From Chloroflexota bacterium (lineage in GTDB: Bacteria > Chloroflexota > Anaerolineae > Promineifilales > Promineifilaceae): 8,705 nt of DNA. The notes under the pieces were generated by a model. It saw nothing but the letters and a program-made list of their open reading frames with translations. It had not been told where the DNA came from and searched no databases. Position numbers and translations under genes: made by a program. Positions 1 through 6,770 of this stretch are shown here, one piece after another (the stretch's first letter is position 1; the number at the start of each line of letters is the position of its first letter). Location of the stretch: positions 1 to 8,705 of the forward strand of contig JAUVOB010000035.1 in NCBI GenBank assembly GCA_030599405.1, given 5' to 3'.

Positions 1-137
1 ACCACGCCCTTTTCACTCGTTCCCGCCCGCTTCAAGTAGGTTGCGAATCCTTGGGCGCAACGACGTACGTTGTCATAGGTATAATCTTCTGCGATACGGC
101 CGCGCCAGCCGTCAGTACCAAATCGAATAGTTGTCAT
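1..137 (-). CDS. Phosphoglucomutase/phosphomannomutase family protein, N-terminal fragment
   Basis: This is the first 45 codons of a gene that continues beyond the left edge. The translation begins [20 protein letters not shown], and FGTDGWRG is the N-terminal signature of the alpha-D-phosphohexomutase superfamily, which interconverts hexose-6-phosphate and hexose-1-phosphate in the cytosol. The catalytic phosphoserine loop (usually near residue 100) lies outside the window, so substrate specificity cannot be read. Phosphomannomutase fits the context, because gmd is 91 bp upstream on the same strand and mannose-1-phosphate feeds GDP-mannose. Phosphoglucomutase or phosphoglucosamine mutase remain possible. 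The ATG at 137 is supported by a GGGAGG Shine-Dalgarno 7 nt upstream. I see no convincing promoter of its own between 138 and 228, so it is probably co-transcribed with gmd. Confidence 0.88.
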   Translation of the reverse strand, partial: MTTIRFGTDGWRGRIAEDYTYDNVRRCAQGFATYLKRAGTSEKGV

Positions 138-144
138 TAAGCAA

Positions 145-150
145 CCTCCC
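145..150 (-). promoter_or_regulatory. Ribosome binding site of the phosphohexomutase gene
   Basis: The minus strand reads GGGAGG, 7 nt before the ATG at 137. This is a near-perfect Shine-Dalgarno and fixes the start of the partial gene. It shows that this organism uses SD-led initiation for some genes, in contrast to the divergent pair at 5542-5647. Confidence 0.7.
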
Positions 151-228
151 GTTCAGAAAGAGAATGTCTTTGTATCAAGAAACGCCATGGATTGGCTATG
201 CCAATAACAAATCTCTTTCAGCCAAACA

Positions 229-1203
229 TTAATTTGGTGTCACGCCATCTCGGATAAATTCTAGATCGGCGTCGACCATCATTTTCACCAGACTTTCAAA
301 GGAAACTTCAGGCTCCCAGCCGAGCTCATCATTAGCCCTCGCGGCATCTCCAACAAGCTCATCAACCTCGGCCGGTCGGACGAATCGCGGATCTTGGACG
401 ACGTAATCATGCCAGTCAAGATCGACATAGCCGAAAGCAACCTCAAGAAAATGTTGTACGGAGTGCGTCATGCCCGTGGCGATTACGTAATCAACAGGCC
501 GGTCATTCTCGATCATATGCCACATCGCCTTAACGTAGTCTCCTGCGAAACCCCAATCTCTCCGGGCATCAAGATTTCCGAGACGGAGCTCGTTGCTTAA
601 TCCATGTTTGATCCGAGCCACTTCGCGTGTGATCTTTCGCGTGACAAATTCCAATCCTCGCCGGGGTGACTCGTGGTTAAACAAGATTCCCGATACCGAA
701 TGTAGACCATAGCTCTCCCGGTAATTAACCGTGATCCAATGTCCGTAAACTTTGGCCACACCATATGGACTGCGGGGGTAGAATGGCGTCCTCTCGGTTT
801 GGGGGACTTCAACAACTTTCCCAAACATCTCGCTGGAACTTGCCTGGTAGAAACGAATATCTGGATCGACAATTCGTATCGCGTCAAGAAGCCTCGTTAC
901 GCCTAGGGCTGTCACCTCGCCTGTGAAAACAGGCTGTGACCACGAGGTTTGCACAAAGGATTGAGCCGCTAGGTTGAAAACCGTGTGCGGCCTGTGCTCT
1001 TCTAATACATGAATTAGGGAAACCTGGTCAAGCAAATCGCCAGGTGCTAATTCGATCTTGTCCTGAATATGGGATATGCGGTGGAAATTAATGGTGCTGC
1101 TTCGCCGCACCATACCAACGACTTCATAGCCCTTTTCTAACAAAAAGTCCGCCAGATATGAACCATCCTGGCCCGTTATTCCCGTGATAAGTGCTTTTGG
1201 CAA
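229..1203 (-). CDS. gmd: GDP-mannose 4,6-dehydratase
   Basis: Converts GDP-D-mannose to GDP-4-keto-6-deoxy-D-mannose, the precursor of GDP-fucose, GDP-rhamnose and GDP-perosamine, in the cytosol with NADP(H). It is a 324-residue extended short-chain dehydrogenase, normal for the shorter bacterial Gmd proteins. Visible motifs are the Rossmann GITGQDG (residues 8-14), RRSS (33-36, NADP contact), NLAAQS (77-82), ASSSEMFG (121-128), PRSPYGVAK with the catalytic pair Y147/K151, FNHESPRRG (175-183), and [11 protein letters not shown] (208-218). The catalytic Thr of the E. coli enzyme is Ser123 here, with Glu125 retained. The start is TTG at 1203, preceded 5 nt upstream by GAGGAG. The ATG at 1208 is in another frame and would not give this protein. 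A strong sigma70-like promoter lies just upstream. No GDP-fucose synthase (WcaG) or RmlD-type reductase is visible, so the final sugar cannot be named. Confidence 0.96.
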   Translation of the reverse strand: MPKALITGITGQDGSYLADFLLEKGYEVVGMVRRSSTINFHRISHIQDKIELAPGDLLDQVSLIHVLEEHRPHTVFNLAAQSFVQTSWSQPVFTGEVTALGVTRLLDAIRIVDPDIRFYQASSSEMFGKVVEVPQTERTPFYPRSPYGVAKVYGHWITVNYRESYGLHSVSGILFNHESPRRGLEFVTRKITREVARIKHGLSNELRLGNLDARRDWGFAGDYVKAMWHMIENDRPVDYVIATGMTHSVQHFLEVAFGYVDLDWHDYVVQDPRFVRPAEVDELVGDAARANDELGWEPEVSFESLVKMMVDADLEFIRDGVTPN

Positions 1204-1208
1204 GACAT

Positions 1209-1214
1209 CTCCTC
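1209..1214 (-). promoter_or_regulatory. Ribosome binding site selecting a TTG start for gmd
   Basis: GAGGAG on the minus strand ends 5 nt before the TTG at 1203. An overlapping ATG at 1208-1206 is out of frame with Gmd and lies directly against the SD. Together with the conserved [13 protein letters not shown] start of the protein, this makes TTG the initiation codon. Confidence 0.7.
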
Positions 1215-1237
1215 GTGAACGTTGTTTATCTCGCGGA

Positions 1238-1266
1238 ATTATAACTTAGCCGTCTTACCTCGTAAA
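1238..1266 (-). promoter_or_regulatory. Sigma70-like promoter of gmd
   Basis: On the minus strand the -35 hexamer is TTTACG (1261-1266, 4 of 6 matches to TTGACA), the spacer is exactly 17 bp, and the -10 is a perfect TATAAT (1238-1243). The expected transcription start is near 1231, giving a leader of roughly 28 nt that contains the GAGGAG ribosome binding site. This suggests that gmd and the following mutase gene form a transcription unit separate from the glycosyltransferase pair upstream. Confidence 0.68.
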
Positions 1267-1571
1267 ACGCAGTAATTATGAGCAGACCTCGCCTCTCTTG
1301 TCCGCCGGGAAAATTATCCGGTAGTGGATTCAGTACTCGGTTAAGAACAAGAGCGCGTATCAGAGATCGCTAGGCGGCTACGTTTGGGCGACTCTCCTGA
1401 AATTTTCATGCAATCTAACCCATGTTTGTACAATCTGATCCGCTCGCTAGCCAGTCGAGATATCGTGCTAGCCAACTCACTTGCTATCATGAGCAACGCA
1501 GCATCTATGCCTTTCGCCCGTGGCTAATGATGGGAAAGTTGTGGGTGTATAGAATTGCCCGATTTTGGCTC
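1267..1571. other. Gene-free stretch between the glycosyltransferase gene and gmd
   Basis: About 305 bp lie between the stop of the glycosyltransferase gene and the gmd promoter. I see no RNA gene and no confident coding region. It contains an 8-bp direct repeat (described separately), a weak 6-bp bulged hairpin at 1318-1340 without a real U-tract, and a 49-codon minus-strand open frame (1490->1341) with no ribosome binding site. Its length is out of line with the tight packing elsewhere in the window, so it may hold regulatory sequence for gmd or a decayed gene, but nothing in it proves either. Confidence 0.5.
1446..1474. repeat. Pair of 8-bp direct repeats, 21-bp pitch
   Basis: GCTAGCCA occurs at 1446-1453 and again at 1467-1474, start-to-start spacing 21 bp, which is two helical turns. 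The sites lie about 180 bp upstream of the gmd -35 box in the gene-free stretch. The spacing would suit tandem binding of one regulator, but a chance 8-mer pair in this region is not excluded. Confidence 0.35.
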
Positions 1572-3863
1572 TCAACGAACGATTTCGATGTCCGTGAGGT
1601 AGATGAAGTCATCGCCAGAACCCAGGATGCGCATCCTATCATTCGAGATTAGGTCATACATTCCGACCAGAAGTGGTACTTTATCGATCTCCATTACCTC
1701 TGGCAGTTCGAGGAGATGGGGATCAGCTACGACTTGGCCTGGTTCCCATCTGGTCGTTGGATTGATGGCGCACTCTGGAGCGCCATCGTGTTGGGCCCAC
1801 ATAAAACCGTCATAAAGATGTACAAATACCTGCTTGTTTTGAGATATTGGACCGAGCGCCTCCCAGTAGAGGGTTACGGTTATCTCCCCACCAGGTTTTG
1901 CATCTGAAAGATCGAGATCGTAGCCCAGGAGACGGACTTGCCCATCAAGGGTAGCGTTAACAGGGTATGCACCGGTTTGACGTGGCGGAGTCGCCTCCTC
2001 CGGAGTTAGCCAGCGCTGAAATTTTGTGGCATCGACCGTCCCGATCTCGTCGACAGGCTCGCGTCCGTAGATTACGAGTCGAGGCTCTCCCTTAACGTGT
2101 ATCACATCGCGAACCCCATACTCGTCGATCCTTTCAAGATCGAGAAAAACTTCGTCCTGGGCATTGGCCGCTATCAGAATCGTTTCCGCGTCATTACAAT
2201 GTGTTCGTGGGCTCTGCGCCATGTACCAGTTCGAGATCTCCTCTTCTTCATTACTCGAATAGGGGTAAGCTGATTGGGGCATAAACTCCATTGCAGCCCT
2301 CCATCCGGCCTGGTGGGGAAATCCGAAAAGTCCGTATTTCGGCGGTTCATCCCAAGTTACCGGGTACAACGCTGGCAATGGCCTGTTATCTTCCCAGGTG
2401 CGCTGTCTTTCCGCGTTTATGTCAACAAACATGAGTGTCGGATAGATCAGTACAAGAATCAGCCAGACGGCAGCTGTAATCATGGTCGCGATCTCTAGTA
2501 CCTTGTTTTCCCTCCGTTTGATCGACTCCCATATCTCGGAGGTAGCGTAGCCGGCTAGGATCACGGCGCCGGGGACAATCGTATAAACATGCGTTCTGGG
2601 ATCTCCGACGATCGCCAGGTAGAAAATAAGAGGAACAATAAGATAGATAGCGGCAGCAATCTCTCGTCTTTTCCGAAGCGAATGAATTAGGCCAATAGCG
2701 CCAAAGAGAAGGATTCCTAACACGAACCAGATACTGTTATAGAAGGTCATCATCTGCCACAGCGCCCGTCCGCTCCAGCCAAAAAGCGATGCGTTATCAG
2801 ATACGGTGACTCGATCAGCCAGTAAATAATCAAACGTCCGGCCGGCATTCGGACTTAAGGCAAATGGTAGGTAGAAAACTCCAACAACAAGTATTCCAAG
2901 GAGGAGTGACGTGGCTATGGGCTTGAGACGAAGCTGATCAGGTTTGCACAGACGTCCACAGAGAATCCATAAAATTGCTGGTAGCACGAGGATCGCATCG
3001 TAATGGGCCAATAATCCTGCAGCTAGGAATGCCGAAGTTAGCAACAGGTGTCTTTGACGACCCCTTTCCCGGAATCGCGTTGCTGTTATTAGGGCAAGCG
3101 TGCCCCACAACATCACGAGGTTCTGATATTGGACGATTCGGCTGAAGGCTATGCCAAATCCACCCACTGCGAATAGTAGGCCAGCCACTACTCCTGCCTT
3201 TCGACCAAACCATATTCGGGCAAGCCAGTAGATAGCGACAACTTCAAGCAAGCCCACCCACGTAAAAGGCAGACGTGACCAATAATCGTCAATTGTCCCT
3301 GTTAGGGCCCATACCGCCGCTGGGAGAAGAATCTCAACGGGTCCTTTCTGATGGAGGAAAACCTCGCCCTCGTCTCCGGTCAATATTGAGGCCGCACGGA
3401 CCATAATGATGCCTTCATCGCCTTGGAACTCTTTGTAGCCAAGGTTCGTTAGCCTGAGAAATAGGGCGATGAGAACTATAATGCCGAGGGCAAGCCAATG
3501 TCTCTTAGATCCTTCGAGATCAATTGGAACAAATGTGCCCCGTCTCCAGGTTGCCAGCAGGGGAGGACCATTGATCACCAGCAGTCCACCGATGATATAC
3601 CAGGGAGATACATCTCCTGGCAGATAGCCTGTGACTAGCATAAGGAGGGCAACAAGCAGGAGAGATAAGCCAGAAGCAATAAGCAGCCGCTCAACTGCGG
3701 GACCATCTAGATACAGAAACCAGCAGATAGCAGGCATTATCCAGAGAAGGATGAAGGCTGGAATCTGTGCTGTTGGTGAATCGCGAAGAATCGCGAGCAG
3801 GAGTCCTATTACAAGATATCCTGCAGCAATGCCTAATATTGCTCTCCGTGAATCGTCACTCAT
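1572..3863 (-). CDS. Multi-spanning GT39/PMT-like glycosyltransferase with C-terminal beta-rich domain
   Basis: This 763-residue protein probably transfers a sugar from a polyprenyl-phosphate donor on the outer face of the cytoplasmic membrane (GT-C fold; GT39/ArnT-like by inference). Roughly 14 hydrophobic segments run from residue 8 to about 482. Between early segments lies LGYKEFQGDEG (about 141-151), placing an acidic pair (D149, E150) where GT-C enzymes keep the catalytic Asp. HQKGPVEILLP (171-181) occupies the position of the usual HPPL loop. Residues about 485-763 are soluble and beta-rich, with VRLLGYDLD (643-651), TVTLYW (662-667), VFVHLYD (679-685), WEPGQVV (706-712) and VGMYDL (733-738). 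Such tails recur in Chloroflexota glycosyltransferases, and their role is unknown. I chose the ATG at 3863, which overlaps the upstream stop by 8 nt. The in-frame ATG at 3875 would add four residues (MWAA); neither has a good ribosome binding site. Acceptor and sugar are unknown. Confidence 0.85.
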   Translation of the reverse strand: MSDDSRRAILGIAAGYLVIGLLLAILRDSPTAQIPAFILLWIMPAICWFLYLDGPAVERLLIASGLSLLLVALLMLVTGYLPGDVSPWYIIGGLLVINGPPLLATWRRGTFVPIDLEGSKRHWLALGIIVLIALFLRLTNLGYKEFQGDEGIIMVRAASILTGDEGEVFLHQKGPVEILLPAAVWALTGTIDDYWSRLPFTWVGLLEVVAIYWLARIWFGRKAGVVAGLLFAVGGFGIAFSRIVQYQNLVMLWGTLALITATRFRERGRQRHLLLTSAFLAAGLLAHYDAILVLPAILWILCGRLCKPDQLRLKPIATSLLLGILVVGVFYLPFALSPNAGRTFDYLLADRVTVSDNASLFGWSGRALWQMMTFYNSIWFVLGILLFGAIGLIHSLRKRREIAAAIYLIVPLIFYLAIVGDPRTHVYTIVPGAVILAGYATSEIWESIKRRENKVLEIATMITAAVWLILVLIYPTLMFVDINAERQRTWEDNRPLPALYPVTWDEPPKYGLFGFPHQAGWRAAMEFMPQSAYPYSSNEEEEISNWYMAQSPRTHCNDAETILIAANAQDEVFLDLERIDEYGVRDVIHVKGEPRLVIYGREPVDEIGTVDATKFQRWLTPEEATPPRQTGAYPVNATLDGQVRLLGYDLDLSDAKPGGEITVTLYWEALGPISQNKQVFVHLYDGFMWAQHDGAPECAINPTTRWEPGQVVADPHLLELPEVMEIDKVPLLVGMYDLISNDRMRILGSGDDFIYLTDIEIVR

Positions 3864-5541
3864 CGCTGCCCACATTATAAATGAGGATGGAGTATCCTAT
3901 CCTGTCGTCTGGTTCACGATCTCTGAACCAGGTAAATACCCTTTTTTCATCCAATGGCAGTTCCCAGAGATTGCTGGCACTTATCGCATAAACACCGGGA
4001 TCAGGAGAGCTGGGATCGATTGGTGTATTCCACCAGAGATCAAAATGATAGGGTAACCCGGGAAGCGGATCATAGGTGATTTCGTAGTAATCCGGATCGG
4101 CGGTTCCGAACCACGAGAGCCAGACTCGTTCCACTCCGTTTTCCACCATCCAATGGTTAAGGCGCACCATGTCCTGCCCCCAATCAAGGTTGCTATCAAC
4201 GAGAACCTTGTGTCCGTTTTTTGGTCCACCAGCTATAAGATTGAAATAGCTCAAGTACGAAGGATGCATCAGCAGGTCAATAACAACAAGCGAGAGAAAT
4301 GCTGCGATGAGGAGGATGGGACCGAAGGCAGGTCTGGCTGCTACAAATCGAGGCCGGCTCAACTTCACTTGCGCCAACCCGCAGATGACGATTATTAGGA
4401 ATGGTACTATGGGAAGAAGATGTCGATATCCAATATTTAGGGCGCTCTGCATGCTAATTAGGAAGTAAGCCGCACCTGGTATTAGCAAAAATAACGCATT
4501 CGAACGGCTTTTACGCTCCCATATGAGTAGAATTGACGATACCAGGGCCAATACTTGCAGAATTATTGGCGTCTTTACTAGATAAGTAATTGGAAAATAG
4601 TACCACCAACCGGTATCGGAGAAATCACCAAGCAGGTAGGCAGGCCGTCCGCCTTCGCTAAGGCTAATTATCTGTTCAAGTCCAGCCCAATATGTCGGCA
4701 TTGGCATTGAAATTCCTTCAAAATACCCGGCCCAAGAACCAACAAGGCGCGAAGGACCCCACTCCAAACCATAGATGATCCAAAGCACAATGAAGCCTAG
4801 CGCTGCCGCCACGATCAATTGGGTAGTTCGCTGAACGGCCGATCTCAAACGCCAGCGATTACCATATAGAGGTAGAATTGCCATGATCACGAAAATTGGC
4901 AAGAAGATCAACATCGATAGTTTGCTGCCTATTGCCAGGCCAATCGCAATCCCCGCAGCAAGGGTACGCCGCCAGTTCCATCGTTCGTGATTCCAGAGGC
5001 GCCATAAAAGAAACGTAGCCAAAAGTAGAAAAGTCGTGCCGCCAATATCGGTCGTTGTATACCTGCCGTGAGCCAAGATATTGGGCTCCAATAGAAGGAG
5101 AGCGAAGGCGAAAAACGCCGCTAGCTTCCCCCACATTTCTCTTGCGAAATGGAAACCGGTCAGAGCCAATCCAAGAGTAAGAAAGACTATCGGCAATCTC
5201 GCCAGAAAGATCATCCTACCTGGATCGTTGTCTCGTTCCCAGAAAAACTCATCGGCAAACGCATACCAACCCTGGCGATCTTCCCAGCTGGGATGATCTG
5301 TTGGCAAGTCGATTTCTTGCTCGGTAAGCAGAGGAAGGGCGCTGATCGAATTAATCAGAGGGGGGTGCTCGAGACTCAACCGGGGATCCCCTGTCTTCAG
5401 AAAGGCGATGCCGCGAGCCAGGTGGTTTTGTTCATCCATTGTCGGGCTGTCGCCGACTAGGCTGTTAAGAGCAAGGAAGAAGAATAGCAGGATGATTGGT
5501 ACGGCAAAAACAACCGCCGGTATCCGGGCAATACGTGCCAT
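3856..5541 (-). CDS. GT39/PMT-like phospholipid-carrier-dependent glycosyltransferase
   Basis: This 561-residue integral membrane protein is of the GT-C class, predicted to move a sugar from a polyprenyl-phosphate carrier to an extracytoplasmic acceptor. After a first hydrophobic segment (about 8-28) comes SPTMDEQNH (32-40), whose D36-E37 sit in the first external loop like the catalytic acid of PMT/ArnT proteins, then LEHPPL (57-62). About ten further hydrophobic segments follow up to residue 425. Other family-like blocks are LEPNILAHGRYTTTD (151-165), NIGYRHLLP (369-377) and DSNLDWGQD (449-457), the last in the soluble C-terminal part. The ATG at 5541 has no Shine-Dalgarno (CCTCCC precedes it) but lies 8 nt after a perfect -10 box, so a leaderless mRNA is predicted. 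The gene overlaps the next glycosyltransferase, so the two are probably co-transcribed and translationally coupled. Sugar and acceptor cannot be read. Confidence 0.9.
   Translation of the reverse strand: MARIARIPAVVFAVPIILLFFFLALNSLVGDSPTMDEQNHLARGIAFLKTGDPRLSLEHPPLINSISALPLLTEQEIDLPTDHPSWEDRQGWYAFADEFFWERDNDPGRMIFLARLPIVFLTLGLALTGFHFAREMWGKLAAFFAFALLLLEPNILAHGRYTTTDIGGTTFLLLATFLLWRLWNHERWNWRRTLAAGIAIGLAIGSKLSMLIFLPIFVIMAILPLYGNRWRLRSAVQRTTQLIVAAALGFIVLWIIYGLEWGPSRLVGSWAGYFEGISMPMPTYWAGLEQIISLSEGGRPAYLLGDFSDTGWWYYFPITYLVKTPIILQVLALVSSILLIWERKSRSNALFLLIPGAAYFLISMQSALNIGYRHLLPIVPFLIIVICGLAQVKLSRPRFVAARPAFGPILLIAAFLSLVVIDLLMHPSYLSYFNLIAGGPKNGHKVLVDSNLDWGQDMVRLNHWMVENGVERVWLSWFGTADPDYYEITYDPLPGLPYHFDLWWNTPIDPSSPDPGVYAISASNLWELPLDEKRVFTWFRDREPDDRIGYSILIYNVGSDE
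3874..3879 (-). promoter_or_regulatory. Possible internal -10 box for the second glycosyltransferase
   Basis: A perfect TATAAT sits in the last codons of the upstream gene, 10 nt before the ATG at 3863. The best -35 candidate, AGGATA at 3898-3903 with 18-bp spacing, matches only 3 of 6 bases. If active, it would start an mRNA within a few nucleotides of the ATG, as at the two promoters near 5550 and 5640. It may simply reflect Tyr-Asn codons (TAT AAT), and the gene is otherwise expected to be read from the upstream promoter. Confidence 0.25.
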
Positions 5542-5549
5542 GGGAGGTC

Positions 5550-5579
5550 ATTATAGGTCACCAGCATGTGCCCTGGCAA
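5550..5579 (-). promoter_or_regulatory. Leaderless promoter of the glycosyltransferase pair
   Basis: On the minus strand: -35 TTGCCA (5574-5579, 5 of 6), an 18-bp spacer, and -10 TATAAT (5550-5555, 6 of 6). The -10 ends 8 nt before the ATG at 5541, so transcription should start within about 0-3 nt of the start codon. The intervening bases read GACCTCCC, which cannot act as a ribosome binding site. The -35 box lies inside the inverted repeat at 5558-5591. Confidence 0.68.
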
Positions 5580-5591
5580 TAATGCTGGAGA
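5558..5591. repeat. Inverted repeat, candidate operator in the divergent promoter region
   Basis: The arms TCACCAGCAT (5558-5567) and ATGCTGGAGA (5582-5591) are complementary at 9 of 10 positions, with a perfect 7-bp core (CCAGCAT/ATGCTGG) and a 14-nt spacer. The core arms are 21 bp apart centre to centre, two helical turns, which suits a dimeric regulator. A smaller dyad, TGCC-CT-GGCA (5569-5578), lies inside. The element covers the leftward -35 box and most of its spacer, and ends 19 bp before the rightward -35. It lies upstream of both predicted transcription starts, so a DNA role is more likely than an RNA hairpin. Confidence 0.45.
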
Positions 5592-5610
5592 AACAGGACG
5601 ACAGGTCCAA

Positions 5611-5639
5611 GTGACTATTCCCTGACTTTGAAATAGAAT
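5611..5639 (+). promoter_or_regulatory. Leaderless promoter of the flippase-like gene
   Basis: -35 GTGACT (5611-5616, 4 of 6), a 17-bp spacer, and -10 TAGAAT (5634-5639, 5 of 6). Eight nt (TTCTCGTAG without its last base) separate the -10 from the ATG at 5648, placing the predicted start at about 5646. No Shine-Dalgarno is present. It is back to back with the leftward promoter, with 31 bp between the two -35 boxes. Confidence 0.55.
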
Positions 5640-5647
5640 TCTCGTAG

Positions 5648-6637
5648 ATGAGTAAACGTATTTCTACGCTGCTAAAAGTGGGGATAACAGTAATTGGGCT
5701 GGCCATCGTACTCTGGAGGATTTCACCAGGGGAGGTTCTTCAGGTTCTTCGAGATGCTACATGGAGCTGGGTTCTTGTGGCATTTCTCCTGGTCGTTGCT
5801 AGCCTTTTCCTTCGCGCTTTTCGTTGGCAGATCCTCTTGCGGGGCTTAAATGCTACTGTTGGCTACGGCCGCTTAGCGGAACTGTATTTCGCCGGCAACT
5901 TCTTCAACGCGTTCCTGCCTAGCGGCTTTGGCGGCGACGCTGTCAGGATAATAGAGGTTGCGAGAGATGTGCCGGGTAACATTGCCGCCGGAACTGTCAT
6001 AGTCGACAGAATTACTGGTCTCGTCATGTTATTTGTCATGGCCCTCCTGGTACTGCCCTTTCGACCCGAAGGATTTCCTACCCATCTCACATGGATCATC
6101 TTGATCAGTTGCCTCTCGGGTTTATCGGCTAGTTTAATCCTCCTGCAAGGAAGCCTAATACGTCGATTTGGCGCCTGGCTTCCTGGCAAGCTTTCTCCTG
6201 TAGGAGATGGGCCTGTAGCTAGAGTAATGCAGGCTGTTCAAGGTTGTGGATGGAAGGCTATCGCCGGAGCTCTCGGTGTATCTACTATCTTCAACATCAT
6301 GTTAGTTGGCTGGTGGTACGCCGCCGGACGAGCCCTCGGATATGAGATCCCATATACCCACTACTTGCTGGTTGTTCCCCTGCTCTCCTTGGCCCTCCTG
6401 GTTCCTTCTATCGGTGGTCTGGGGGTGCGCGAGTTATTAGCCCCGTATCTGTTTACGTCCGCGAATCTGAACTCTGGTGATGCAGCTGCCCAAGCCGTTG
6501 CCCTGTCACTCCTGGTCTTTATCATTATGCGAACGGCTAGCCTGCTAGGAGCGCCCGTTTACATCATTGCCACCGTTCAACGAGACCGTCTTTCAGCCCT
6601 CGATTCCCAGGAGGAGCCAGCAAAAGCATCAGAATGA
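5648..6637 (+). CDS. Flippase-like integral membrane protein (UPF0104 / LPG synthase TM family)
   Basis: This 329-residue, probably eight-or-so-span membrane protein resembles the YbhN/AglD/MprF-N-terminal superfamily (lysylphosphatidylglycerol synthase TM region), members of which are implicated in moving or modifying lipid-linked molecules across the membrane. Diagnostic blocks are LRAFRWQILL (55-64), NAFLPSGFGGDAVR (87-100), VDRITGL (119-125) and VPSIGGLGVRE (252-262), the last being the family's conserved glycine-rich loop with a following Arg-Glu. The C-terminus (from about 311) is short, charged and cytoplasmic, and there is no synthetase domain as in MprF. It is transcribed divergently from the two membrane glycosyltransferases and shares a 106-bp promoter region with them, which fits a job in the same lipid-linked glycan pathway. 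That link is inference. The start is the ATG at 5648, 8 nt after a -10 box and without a ribosome binding site. Confidence 0.88.
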   Translation: MSKRISTLLKVGITVIGLAIVLWRISPGEVLQVLRDATWSWVLVAFLLVVASLFLRAFRWQILLRGLNATVGYGRLAELYFAGNFFNAFLPSGFGGDAVRIIEVARDVPGNIAAGTVIVDRITGLVMLFVMALLVLPFRPEGFPTHLTWIILISCLSGLSASLILLQGSLIRRFGAWLPGKLSPVGDGPVARVMQAVQGCGWKAIAGALGVSTIFNIMLVGWWYAAGRALGYEIPYTHYLLVVPLLSLALLVPSIGGLGVRELLAPYLFTSANLNSGDAAAQAVALSLLVFIIMRTASLLGAPVYIIATVQRDRLSALDSQEEPAKASE

Positions 6638-6770
6638 AGGATCACCTGGGAAACGTGCTAGAAGGAAGCCTGAGTCATCAAACTGTTCCTTTGCGTAAGG
6701 ATTCCTAGTCCGCGGTACTGATCGGACAGTTGATCTCAACTAGAACGGCAAAGCATTGCTATGGGCTCCC

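Noticed and set aside
191..205. 6-bp inverted repeat ATTGGC-TAT-GCCAAT between gmd and the mutase gene
   Set aside because: The stem is short and AT-containing with no U-tract on either strand, so it is neither a terminator nor a clear operator.
394..600. Plus-strand open frame inside gmd, and other antisense frames within the large genes
   Set aside because: These are shadows of strongly conserved minus-strand genes, with no ribosome binding sites or family motifs.
1318..1340. Bulged hairpin (CCG-GTA / TAC-CGG) as terminator of the glycosyltransferase gene
   Set aside because: It has only 6 pairs with a bulge and a 10-nt loop, and is followed by ATAATTTT rather than a continuous U-tract. 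It is also about 230 nt past the stop.
1341..1490. 49-codon minus-strand open frame beginning MIASELASTI
   Set aside because: It has no Shine-Dalgarno, no -10 box in the leaderless position and no recognised similarity. A frame of this length is expected by chance, so it is not listed as a gene.
1422..1652. 76-codon plus-strand open frame beginning MFVQSDPLAS
   Set aside because: Its 3' third overlaps the C-terminal coding region of the glycosyltransferase on the other strand. It has no ribosome binding site and no recognisable family.
6638..6770. Bidirectional terminator in the convergent gap (dyads at 6662-6691, 6708-6727 and 6728-6741)
   Set aside because: All are 5-6 bp stems without adjoining T-runs on either strand. 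None is convincing, although a termination signal would be expected here.
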